This document shows, in pieces, positions 14,137 to 24,399 of a stretch of 64,000 bases of DNA. The notes under the pieces were generated by a model. That model did not search any database and was not told the DNA's origin. It saw only the letters and a list, made by a program, of their open reading frames with translations. This DNA is from Sodiomyces alkalinus F11 (lineage: Eukaryota > Ascomycota > Sordariomycetes > Glomerellales > Plectosphaerellaceae): assembly GCF_003711515.1 (NCBI RefSeq), contig NW_021167082.1:3217691-3281690 (forward strand), written 5' to 3'. Every line of letters begins with the position of its first letter. Within the stretch, counting starts at the first letter, position 1. Both the position numbers and the translations under genes were made by a program.

Positions 14137-14141
14137 CTCCC

Positions 14142-14740
14142 GCCGCTACTCCTACTCGCGCCGCCGCTCCGCTTATTATTATCGCCCCCTAATCCGCCGC
14201 CGCCCCGCCCGCTGTTACCGAGTTTTAGGTAACTATAGTATAAACCCTTAATAATATCGCTATTGCTATATATAGTATAGATAAGACGCTTAAGAATATA
14301 TCGTAAAGATTATAAGATAAGAATACTACCCTCTCCCTTATATAAGTAAAGGTTCCTAGAATCGCTAATAACGCTAAGCGCGTGTACCGGTATTTCGCCG
14401 AGTTATACCCTATTCTTACTTATAGTACACCGGAGGTAGCCCTTAAGACTATACCTGTTTCGGCTCCTCCCTAGGAGGTGATTACTCCTTTTAGTATTAA
14501 TAGCGAGGAGGGCGCCGCTACCTCGGCGGCTTACTTTAACCCAGTAAAGTAGTTATATACGGGTACTACTAAGGGTAGTATAGCCTTATACTAGGAGGAA
14601 GATAACGTTAACGAGGAGGAATAGGGCGGTTTTATTACTTTTTATTTCGTACTTATAAATTAAGAAAAGGGGGGCGGTGACCCTAATATATCCTTAATCT
14701 CTCTTCCTATCCTCCCCGCCATTATATTTGCCCTTTTTTG
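14142..14740 (+). other. RIP-mutated gag-like sequence, right part of the Copia-2 target
   Basis: Probably contiguous with 1599-1886 before Copia-2 inserted. Reads forward with few breaks (for example an Ala/Pro-rich stretch at 14142-14220 and an acidic stretch near 14600). I do not recognise it and no intact frame remains. It may be a gag relic of an unassigned LTR element or the far 3' end of the neighbouring reverse Gypsy. Confidence 0.35.
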
Positions 14741-14799
14741 CCCTTCTATCATTTTTGTGTATCGTTATAAAGGCCCCTTATTCGACTATACCGGGCCGT

Positions 14800-17700
14800 G
14801 CTTTTTCTTGAATTCGTTAAGCGTTTATATCTCCTATAGGCTTTTAAGCGGTTTCTATATTAGCTCTATATAGCCCTCCTATTATATTAATACTTCGCGA
14901 CCTTACCGCGGCTTTACGTCCGGGTATAAGCATAGGGGACTTCCTCTACTACTTATTCCTCCTCCCTCTTTAGCCTTTTACGGATAGATAGCGGCTAAGG
15001 GTCCGTTATCGCCTACTCTAGTAAGGGATTATAGTCGGCTGACCGTAAAAGGTCCACGTGGAAACGATGAAGGATCTATAAGGGGATATTAAGCTTTACG
15101 ATATATATATTAATAACCTTTATAACCTTATATTTATAGTAGAGCTATCCAAGCTTGTTTAACGACCGTGGTAAGGAGTGTTTACCTATATTTAGCTATA
15201 TAAGGTTATTCTTTTAAATCTTTTAGTAGGATAACGCTACCAGTTCGCCGGCTCCTTCTAATATAGTTATATAGTGGTTATCACGGCCTATACGAACTAG
15301 ATAGCTTCCTAAAAGCAATTTAGCAGGTCCTGTGCAGAAGCCTCGTGCTTATCGGTTCACGAGGTCTTATTCACTTAAAGAGGATTTATATATTACCCGT
15401 GCTATAAAGAAAACGGGCTTATTTAAATCGTTAAGTTTACTCGGTGATTTATGGCTAGTTACGCTACCGGTAATAATATATACTAATCGTCTTAGGTATA
15501 ATAAGTATACGCCCGTAAATAGGCTTAGACCTGTTAGTTAGTATATTCAGGGCCTTTATTCGTCTAAGGGTAGTATATAGTACTAGGTCATTATTTAATA
15601 CCTACGAGTTTATAGAAATATGGTTAAAAGAGGTTAGTCTTGTTTAACCCTTTATCGCTAATAATAGACTTCGGTATTCCGTGGAATCTATAATAGTATA
15701 ATAAGAACCGTTTAATATAGCCCTTAGTATTTATAGTATTTATCGTTTTAAGTATTACTAATTTTAAGAGTCGGTTAGTAATCACTTATAAGTATCTATA
15801 CTTACCCTCGTGGGTAGGCGGTAAGTCTGTTATAAAGTGTATCGCGAGATCGTAGAAGCTTTACTTTAGTATAAGGAGTAAGCGTAATAGTGCTCTTTTC
15901 GCGCCCTTTTATATATGGCTGGCTTAGTATGTAATATAATTGCGTATAAACCTTCTAATATCTTAACGTTTTTTTTATTCATTACGCGCATGCAGCCCTA
16001 AAGCTATGGCGCGGCACCTATCGCCCTAAGGGCGAAAGGCTATCAGAAGCTGGGTACAGTAAAATAAAGCGTAGTAATAACAAAGGAAATCCTCCATACC
16101 AATCTTCCTAATAGACCTACTAGGTAAAAGCCCAAAGCAGAATAAATACACGGCAGGAATCGTGGTTTGCGCCCTGTACCACCCCGCCGAGGCTATATTA
16201 GTAACTAAAAGATAGGCCTGTAAGGCCTGTATTCCTCTTTTAGTGTAGAATAATAGCGGCAGAGATACCGGTAGGCCTGGTAGGGCCTCCCGTAGGGCTT
16301 TTCGTTCGTTTTTATAAAAAGGGCAGGAGAAAATAAGGTGTGCCGTATTCTGTATAGGGGAGCCGGGATAGCAACAGCGGTCGTTAGCGTAGTTTTATGC
16401 CCTTTTTTAGTGGGCTTTTAGGTAACCGAAGCCGGTTTTTAACTACGCAAAAGCCGACCTTACCCACCCAGGGCCCTGGGTAGGTAGTGGCTTTCGGGAG
16501 ATAAGGAGGTTATCGCGGGCTAGGCGCCTATAAAGGCGGATATCTTAATTTATACCGGGCTAAAAAAGCTAATAGGCGATTAAGGCGATGGTATTATTCT
16601 TATGAAGGATCCGCGGATTACTACGTTATAGATCGCTTATATAAGGCGGCCTTATAACGGGTAGCTTACTTTCTTTTCGCTATTCCCTGGTATTTATAGA
16701 GGGTCTTAAAATATTAGCCGTCCTTAGTTAATTCTATACTCCTCGATCTATATTCTAAGTTCTAGCTAAGGGGAACAACTCCTCTCTCCCGTGGCTATTG
16801 CGGTAAAGGCGCCTTAATAACGCCTATTAGTAGCCGTGGCTTTATTCTATAGTTCTTAAAGGTCGGGGCTTGTTTCGAAGATTATAGCTAGCTCCGGTAG
16901 CGTTACCCTTATTAGGTATATCCGGGGAGAGATAGCTATATCGGGGATTATCTAGATATATCTCCCCTACTCTCGGATATCGGAAAAGTCCTTAAGTATA
17001 TCCTACTCTGAACGCGAGCTTTGCTTTAGCTCCTTAAAGGCTACCTTTCAAAACGCGCCTGAATAGAATAAAGCGTCCTTCTTTATCAGGGCTATAAATA
17101 GCGCTATGATAGCTATAAAGTCACGGATAAATATCCTATAAAAGTTAGCGAACCCTAGGAAACTTTATACCTTAGTCGCGGAGATAGAGGCCTCCTATTA
17201 TAGAATAGCCTTATGTTTCTCGGGGTTATAAGATACTCCTTTTTCCGCTATAACGATAAACCCTAGGTATTTAACCGTCTTAACGCTAAATTGGTACTTC
17301 TTGGGCTTAAAGTTTAGTTTAGTGTTTATAAGGGCGCGAAGTATTCTTAGTACTTTCTCCTCGTAGTCTATATAAAAACCGTCTAAGTAGATTAGACCGT
17401 TATCTATATATATAGAGCCGAAATCGTTAAGAAACTCCTATAGCTTTTAATTAATATATTATTAGAATATTGCAGACGCGCCGGTTAACCTACAAAGATA
17501 TACTAGCTAGTCGAATAGTCTAAACTATATATAGAATACGGTTTTATACTTATATCCGGGTATTATCTATATCTTATAGAAGGCGGCGATAACGTCTTAC
17601 TTAGTAAACTACTTTAGTTTTTACTAGATTACGTATTATCTTTATAATTAGGGGGAGTAGGTAATAATCTTATTAGATAATTATAGTTCGGGCGTGGTAA

Positions 17701-19650
17701 TCGTAGTAGATGCGGAGGCCGCTTAATAGCTTCTTTACGAATAGTATAGGCGTAATAATAGCTAAGCTACTCGTAAGAATAAATCCTTTATCTATTAGAT
17801 CCGTTATCGTTTTCTATAATATAAGGAGCTCTTTACAAGATATATTAGAAAGCAGGCCCTATAGCAGGGCTTATTCGTTACTACTACTATCCTTCTATAA
17901 AAGACCTTATAATCGGCACTGGGTTAGTATAGGGGTACTCGTATAGAGTTTAAGGTCGCGAATAGGTCGCCAAACTCCTATATTATACTTTTAGGGATAT
18001 ACTCCTATAGGTTTACTAGTTTCTTTATACTTAGTGCCTTTTCGATATCCTTTAACGATATAGCCCATAAGCCGTTTTCCTATCTTTTTCCTCTCTAGTA
18101 CTATAGTTCTCGGTATAGTCTTATAAACACTGACCCTATTAGTACTACCGTAATACGGATCTCTTATATTACTTATAGCCCTTCCTGGCCCTAAAATGTG
18201 ATATCGATATCGGCTACTATATAACAGAGCCTTTATTTCTTAGTATAAAGGACTACGTTATTAGGTTTTATCTATGAAATCCTAAGCAAAAGGTCCTAGT
18301 CTAGACCTAGTACTATATACGCAAAAACACACTTGGTATACCCTTCTACATTTCGCGTAGAGACTATAATACTAGTATTACCAGCTGGCTTAGTCTTAAA
18401 TAAGAAGCCTTTTAGTAGTTATTTCTTCTTATCGACTAATAGTAAACGTACTTTTAGAGTAAACCTCTTATTTATAGCGGTAGAATAACTATAACCCGTA
18501 TCTATAAAAGCGTTTATTAACCTATTACTATTAACTTTTAGTTAGATTAATTCTAACTCGCTCCGTAATAACGGTTTAAACTCCTGCTACTCGTGTTACT
18601 CTTATACTAATAGCTCCGGTGCCCGATTTCGTATTAAAGCTACTCTTTTTCGGAGTCTGCGTTATCCTTAGGAATATTTTAGGATTTATGCTCTTAAGGA
18701 CATATTCGGACCACTATATCCTTTTACTTGCATAGTGCCGTTAAACATAGCACTTCTTCTAATAGTTCTAATATATCATATTCGCGTAGTGGTTAGGTCG
18801 TTGTTAGGACCCTTTAAACTCGCCGACCTTATTAACTCTACTTATAATAGTATCGCCGTTAGCTTTCTTAGCCGGTGATCGGTTATTACGAGTAATAGGG
18901 ACTAATTAGTACGATTTACTAGTACTCTTATATATCTATACGATGGTTTATACCTTATTAACCTACTCGGTATAGGTATCGGGGAGGGTAGCGGCCACTA
19001 AGCTATTACGTAGTCCTTTATTAAGGGTGCTATTAAGGAATAATATCTTAATATAGTCTATCTAGTTATAGCCTCCTACTTATACCGAGTTCCTTTTAAA
19101 TATTTATAAGAAGTATATAAATAGCTAGTCGGGCTTTTACTTTATCGATTTAAGGATATTACTAGTATAGCCTTACTTATTATAATCCTTATACATATAG
19201 TCGAGATAGGCTATAAAGTCTTTTAGGTTAAAGTCTCTTTTCGTGCCTGTATTACTGAAAAAGGTGCTAACTACTTACTAAGGCTAGGTATCTAAGCACG
19301 CGTTAATTAAGTACCACGCCTTTTTATTACTATAAAATAGCGGGCTATCGAGTTTAAGCTTTAATCGTATAGCTTAGGACTAAGCCGTATACTCTATACG
19401 TTTTCTACTGCGTTTCGCAGGGATAAGGACTTACTATACACGGTATAAGAGCGTAGGTAACGGTAGTAGAATAAGTACAGTAGTCTTTGCTTTTAGGGGC
19501 CCGGGTAATAACGAGAGCGTAACGACTGGGATAGATATCGGGTACGTAGTGGGTATAAGGTACGGGTTAATTTAAGACCTTTTAAGGGCTATTTATAGGC
19601 TAGCGAGTATATTATAAATAGGGGCGGTATATATCCTTACCGCTTCCTGC
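14800..19650 (-). pseudogene. gag-pol relic of the Gypsy element
   Basis: Gag lies at about 19.6-18.6 kb. The protease is at about 18.5 kb, with FIDTGYSYSTAINKRF, matching the retropepsin D-T-G box followed by a fungal-type C/Y-S-x-x pattern. RT is at about 17.85-17.15 kb: DVIAAFYKIRIIPGYEYKT and then IYIDNGLIYLDG, the second catalytic Asp now Asn. RNase H follows, then integrase across about 16.5 to 15.1 kb, broken by the LINE insertion. Near 15.05-14.88 kb the HVDLLRSADYNPL motif and a charged tail resemble the integrase-to-chromodomain junction of fungal chromoviruses. All frames contain TAG/TAA stops from RIP; non-functional. Confidence 0.78.
15968..16555 (-). mobile_element. LINE family C, 3'-end fragment inside the Gypsy element
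   Basis: The reverse complement of this block matches 28.13-28.72 kb, the C-terminal coding end and 3' end of LINE-C. Its 3' tail is the A-rich run at 15969-15985 (read on the reverse strand as AATGAATAAAAAAA). It is a short 5'-truncated insertion of the kind LINEs leave. The block is less RIP-mutated than the Gypsy around it, perhaps because it is short or younger. The 5' border is uncertain by some tens of bases. Confidence 0.72.
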
Positions 19651-19719
19651 ACACGCTATAATACACGTTCGTTAATCTTATCATACAAGGTCCTTATAAC
19701 CTGCCCTTAGCCTATCGGC

Positions 19720-19996
19720 GGCCTTAAGGCAAAATAACCAGGACCTCCTTCTATAGAAGCGTCGAAGCTTATAGTCTTTATAAGTTCGATTATATAGCGG
19801 CCTATTAAAAGTTATTCACGTATTAAGACTAAAAATATAGTCTATTCGAACTAAAGAAGGAAAAGAGGAAAGGAAAAGTCTGCCCGGTGTTTAGAAGGTT
19901 AAGTATAGATTAGGTCGCACGGGTCTTACTACGAGGTCCGTGCTTCTTAGTCCCGGCTACTGCCGGGGATCATTCCACGGGCTATAGCCCGTAACA
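19720..19996 (-). repeat. Probable 5' LTR of the Gypsy element
   Basis: Called from the TGTTACGGG start at 19996 and from its position upstream of gag. The inner border is a guess because no partner LTR is visible. Confidence 0.45.
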
Positions 19997-20119
19997 CCGT
20001 CTATAGCATAAACGACTAGGGCACACGGACCCCTCGGCGTTAGCATAGCTAAATAATGGTTATGCTAGCGGAGTAGTGTCCGGAAGATAACCTCTAGTAG
20101 TTAACTATAGACCTTACGC

Positions 20120-21651
20120 TAGTAGTAAGGTAAAAAAGATAGTATAGAGACGACCACCCATCTATAGGCTAATATAGCTTTTTTAGAGGATTAACGTGGA
20201 TTTATTTCCAATAGATGCTGCTGATAATAGAGATAATACTACTATCCTATTCCACCACCTATACATATATATATTAACGTTACCAGAACGATACCAGCGT
20301 ATAAAAACATACTTACTATAATAGCTAACTTCGAACTTTTTTTATAAAGGTAGTATAAGTTACTTATTAATATAATCAGACTAGATACCGAGAGGGCAGT
20401 ATAAAAGAAGCTAGTTGCTTAGTCTTTAGATCGTGGTATCCTATTTGATAGAACTTCGTTATATAAGCCCTAGTAGAATCCTTGTGCTAAACGGTTTAGA
20501 GGTATTATCTTCGGTATTGCAAGGGTACTAATAGAGGTACTAGGCTTTTAGTAGAAGTTATAGATAGAAATCGTTATAGTAGCCACCTACGTATATAGCC
20601 GTATTCTATATAGGGATCTAGGCCAGTAGACCCCCGAGCGCGCGTTAACCGCGTGGCTATAAACGGAGGGTATTGTTAGCTTTATAGCGGGAACCAATCC
20701 CTCGATTAGCTATCTAAAGAGTTATGGTTATAAGGCATATGTATTAGCTGCTAACTACCTACGAGGTCGCTATAAGAACGAGACGCTTATGCTAATAGCG
20801 TATATTGGTCATTTAATCGGCTATACGGACACTAATACGTTTCGGATTTTAGTTTCTTAATTGGTGAATAGAATCCTACGAATAAGACACGTTGTTTTTA
20901 ACGAGTTAGTCCTATATAACAATGGAGAGAAGGAGCCTAATATACCTATGCCTGTGCAGCTTTTTGATAGGCTTAATCTACTATTAGAATAAGGTCAGCT
21001 TCACGATCCTTGTAGTATTATAACCGATATCGTCGATTTCGGTATACTTATAGTAACGGAGCAGAACTCCACGATAAAGGCTTTGTAAGAGGAACGGCAA
21101 CGTTAATAACAGCGTTAATCATAATACCCTTAATCGTTAAGATCTAGGGGGGTAGGGGCCGGAGGTAGTAGTATAGGATTAAAAACCACTACTAACGCTA
21201 TAGAAAACAACGCTGTCGCAGAAAACGCCTTCGAAAACTAGCAGGTTGCTAACTAAAAGGCATTATATAGAATGGCTGCCATGGCCGCGGTAGGCACTAC
21301 CATTGATTTTACCTCTTCAACTGCTATTTTGCCCTGCTTAATAACAGCACGAATTTTGTCCTTTTTTATAACCTCTTCTTCTTTAATAATAACGCCCATT
21401 TTTATACCTCTGTCGCCGCTATAAACACCTAAAGATCTTCCTACGCCCTCTGCTATAAGAAGTACCTCGGAGAAAATTAACATTACTAGCGATGTCTAAT
21501 ACACCCACGGCGTACTATAGATACTAGATAAGGCACGGGAACTATCAGAATAAGAATATCGGTATAAAACGTATTATTCTTATTCCTTAGAGAGTTCTAA
21601 AAGTACGCCGAGGAAATATCTATCTACCTTAAATAGTACTATAAAAGGGGC
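20120..21651 (+). pseudogene. Copia-3: 5'- and internally truncated Copia pol relic
   Basis: Forward-strand remnant. At about 20.6-20.9 kb it reads as the C-terminal part of a Ty1/Copia integrase: YLKSYGYKAYVLAANYLRG, then IGHLIGYTDTNTFRILVS and HVVFNELVLY, which parallel the Copia ...H-L-R-x-F-G-C-x-A-Y... and ...R-D-V-x-F-D-E... blocks. A linker rich in Gln/Arg codons follows. No RT follows before the probable PPT and LTR at 21641-21652, so most of pol is deleted. The region 19997-20120 in front of it is unassigned. Confidence 0.6.
21250..21520. other. Low-RIP patch within Copia-3
   Basis: CA and TG dinucleotides are at ordinary frequency here, unlike both flanks. The 76-residue open frame at 21253-21483 on the reverse strand is Lys/Glu/Ile-rich and resembles nothing I recognise. 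It is probably a by-product of low mutation rather than a gene. The patch may be unique DNA that RIP did not target. Confidence 0.4.
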
Positions 21652-21992
21652 TGTGTGACACACATGATATATACCCTAAAAACCTTACCCGGGCGTATTA
21701 CCTTATGCCCCGGTACCCCGCCTACTTTCTCTAATAAGAACCGTATTCTATAGCGGTCTATTATTAGAACCGTGTTCTATAGCGGTCTACTATTAGATCT
21801 ATATCTTACGGCGGATTACTAAGCCGAATTATCCCCGGAGTTCCCCCGTAAATATATTAATTTAAGGCTTTACCTCTTAGTTTAAAGAATATATCTTTAT
21901 TCTTACCCTATATAGTATAGTAAAGGTTACCCTTTTAAACCCTAGAAGCCCTAGGTCTAATAGTACTAGCTAGCTAGAGATTTACCTAGACA
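21652..21992 (+). repeat. Probable 3' LTR of Copia-3
   Basis: Begins TGTGTGACACAC after AAAAGGGGC (a polypurine tract) and ends near ACCTAGACA. It contains two near-identical copies of an AGAACCGTRTTCTATAGCGG unit at 21729-21783. The inner 21870-21990 is the reverse complement, with transitions, of about 49.38-49.56 kb, so it is a dispersed family. Confidence 0.5.
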
Positions 21993-22199
21993 GAGTATAT
22001 TAAATGTTAGTAACAAAGCGTTTAGGTAAGGTTCGTATACCGCCGCCTAGTATAAACTTTTTTTTTAATTTAATACGTGTATATAGCCCTAAACCTATAG
22101 CACGAGTCTATTAAGAAGACTAAGCCTATAACGAGTATCTAGTTATTTATATAACTTATATATAAAAGTAAAGAATATACGAAGTAGAATTATTAGTCC
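21993..22199. other. Unassigned AT-rich spacer
   Basis: AT-rich, with a T9 run at 22061-22069 and no coding, tRNA or repeat signal that I can recognise. Confidence 0.4.
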
Positions 22200-22301
22200 G
22201 GGACTTATCCTTAAGTGGTGGTGCGCGCTCCCTGGAGTTCTCTAGGCTCTAGGGTCCGATCATAGGTAGTGTGTGTGGGTGCGCTTAATTACGCGTAGTG
22301 C

Positions 22302-22337
22302 GGTATATACCCTCTCCCCCTGAAGAGGGTATATACC
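22302..22337. other. Perfect 14-bp hairpin, 8-nt loop
   Basis: GGTATATACCCTCT pairs perfectly with AGAGGGTATATACC around the loop CCCCCTGA. It is intact in a mutated neighbourhood. It could be a folding element of the SINE body RNA or a terminator-like structure. Confidence 0.7.
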
Positions 22338-22460
22338 AGAGGCAGTGTGGTTCCACTTATCAGCGCGTAAGCTGACAAATATCTCCCTAAACGTGCAGGG
22401 ACCTCTATAACGTGTAGGAGCTCCGGGTAGCTCGCGCGCGAAAGAAATCGCGCATAATTA

Positions 22461-22530
22461 AAGGGAGCAGGATTCGAACCCACGGCCTTGCGCGGCTACT
22501 AGGCGTGTCTACCACCTACGCTATCCCCCC
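22461..22530 (-). tRNA. Degenerate tRNA-like sequence with Pol III A and B boxes
   Basis: B box GGTTCGAATCC is perfect (22470-22480) and the A box TAGCGTAGGTGG fits TRGYNNARNNG (22512-22523). The acceptor stem (GGGGGGA with TCCCTTT) and the T stem (GTGGG with CCTGC) pair if G-U is allowed, and the D stem GCGT/ACGC is perfect. The anticodon arm plus variable loop is about four bases short and does not give a clear anticodon, so a decoding tRNA is unlikely. Best read as a SINE head or tRNA pseudogene. Confidence 0.6.
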
Positions 22531-22849
22531 TAGCACGAACTATATATACTAAGACTAAATAGATATATAGTATATATAGGGCGACCTACGTTTTACGCGT
22601 AAACGTCCTAAACCACTCGAAACCTATAGTAATCGATAGCTCTTTTTAGGCTCTATATGCTTATCTATAGCCCTATATCGCGTAGGCGCTAGTTAAGATA
22701 TACTATAAGTACGAAAACGCCTGGAAATAGGCTTACGGCTCCCTTGTATATAGGGGAAAAGTCTAATATAGCCCGTGCGCCCACGCTAACAAAGCAGTAA
22801 GCCCAGTCACGCAGAGCCGCACCCACGATCTCTATATAACCCCAATACT

Positions 22850-24354
22850 ATAAATAACAACCTACTAGCCATAACGCTAGCCATAACAACGCCCCTAAGG
22901 CCCCTATAACTCTAGACGCCCTAGGGGAGGTGGATATAGGTAATACCTCTATAACTATACAGGATTTAACCCTCGCTACTAATTTGAAAGACACCTTAGT
23001 CCCTTTACACCCATCCTTAGACGGTTTTCTAGGACTCGAATCGAATCCCCGTTAGACTCGGAGGCCGAAGGGGTCTTCGAAACACCCTCTAGGGCCCCCC
23101 CCCTGGAAAACAGAGCCTTTTAGGCTCTAAATAGACTAAAAAGGCGTCCGGAAGAGCTAAAACCTCTGGAGATCCCTTCGCTACGCTCTTGAAGTTAACT
23201 AGTTCGGCTAGTACGTTACAGGCTAAGGAGCTAGTCTAATAGGCTCTTTAGCTGCTTTAATAGGGCTATACCCTCGACCCTGCCCCCTAAATTAAGGCCC
23301 TATCCGTAGGGCTTAAATGTACTAGTAACGGAGTAGTAGAAGTCTCCTAGCCCCCTATACTCGAATAGAAGGTCTACGAGCTAGCTTAGGCAGTTTGTAG
23401 GCTAACAGAATAGTCTAAACCCCTTTATAAAGAGGCTTTAAAGGGGGAAAAAGTCCCTACCTAGGCCCTTATTTCAGGGCCTTTAGCAGCTCTACCACCT
23501 TTAGCCCTTCTCCCCCGAGCACCCCTCCTAATAGATGCTAAAAAGGCCTCTACAGTTATTCTATAACCTATGGCAGGGGCAGTAATTCCTAGGGAAAACT
23601 TCGACCCCCTTATACTTCGGAATAAACTTAGTACGGCCCTAAAAACCCTATAGTTACGGCTATTAGCCTATTACCTAACGGGAATATTATTTCAACCCCG
23701 GGCCCAAAATATAGCGTTTAGTAGCTTCTAAACTCGTAGAACCAGTGGTTTAAAGAGCTAAACCTACCCTTTTAGCCTCCATAACCTATAGACGACTAGT
23801 TTAAGCTTCTTATTACACAGGTGCCTACTAAAGTCTTAATAGGGGGCGATACCCTAATACCTAACCCCTCCGAGCCACCTTAAAAGGCCTTAAACCAAAG
23901 CCTATAACAGGGCCTAGGTCTACAGGAGCTAGCCACTACAATAGGCACCTTTAACCCTATTAGGGTAGTAGAAAAGCCTCGGTAGTTAGGGGCTCCGAAC
24001 GCGTTTTACGGCACTATAGTTATTTCCGTGCCTACCACTGAAAAGCAGAAGTACTGCCTAAACCAGGGGCTCTATATAGCCAGCCAGCGGCTAAAGGTCT
24101 ATAAATATAGGCCTATAACCCCTATAATCTAGTACTCTAACTACTAGAAATTCGGGTATACCCGGGGGACCTATAAAGGCCTAGTCATCTATCGTATCTA
24201 TGCTATTATAGGCTATAGGGAGGAATACCACTACTATAACGAGTATAAAGAATACGGAGACTACGAATATAATACTTATAAGTGCTATAACTATAAGAGG
24301 GAGCACCTCCCCTTTAGTAAAGACTATAAGGTCTTTCGAGCTCTAAAACCCTAA
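22850..24354 (+). pseudogene. LINE-C ORF1 relic (gag-like, CCHC zinc knuckle)
   Basis: RNA-binding protein frame of a LINE. Near the end, YKCYNYKREHLPFSKDYKV (about 24280-24340) is a CX2CX4HX4C knuckle in which Cys codons have turned to Tyr by G-to-A change. Upstream it is rich in Pro, Leu and Lys. The frame terminates at about 24354, in front of ORF2. Stops by RIP; not functional. Confidence 0.7.
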
Positions 24355-24399
24355 ATTCTCTAAGTAAAGAGCCTTTTATTTCGAAAGATATACGGTGTA

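Larger units (their letters stand above)
14750..19996 (-). mobile_element. Ty3/Gypsy element, chromovirus-like, reverse strand
   Basis: Reverse-strand LTR retrotransposon. Order from high to low coordinate is LTR-like start, gag, protease, RT, RNase H, integrase, chromodomain-like tail, which is the Ty3/Gypsy order (integrase after RT). A probable LTR starts at 19996 with TGTTACGGGCTATAGCCCGT, the usual style of ascomycete Gypsy LTR starts. I could not find the second LTR near 14.1-14.75 kb, so the 3' end seems lost. A LINE-C 3' fragment interrupts it at about 15.97-16.55 kb. Heavy RIP. Confidence 0.78.
22200..22532 (-). mobile_element. Putative tRNA-derived SINE
   Basis: A tRNA-like head lies at 22461-22530 on the reverse strand and a body with a strong hairpin follows it (22302-22337). 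This is the head-plus-body structure of a tRNA-derived SINE. Composition is closer to normal (GTGTGTGGGTG, CAGAGG) than the RIP-mutated flanks, as expected for elements below the RIP length threshold. I see no second copy in this window and no clear target duplication, so the call is provisional. The 65-residue frame at 22289-22483 is incidental. Confidence 0.45.

Noticed and set aside
22461..22530. A functional tRNA gene
   Set aside because: The anticodon arm is about four bases short and gives no credible anticodon, so I kept it as a tRNA-like SINE head.
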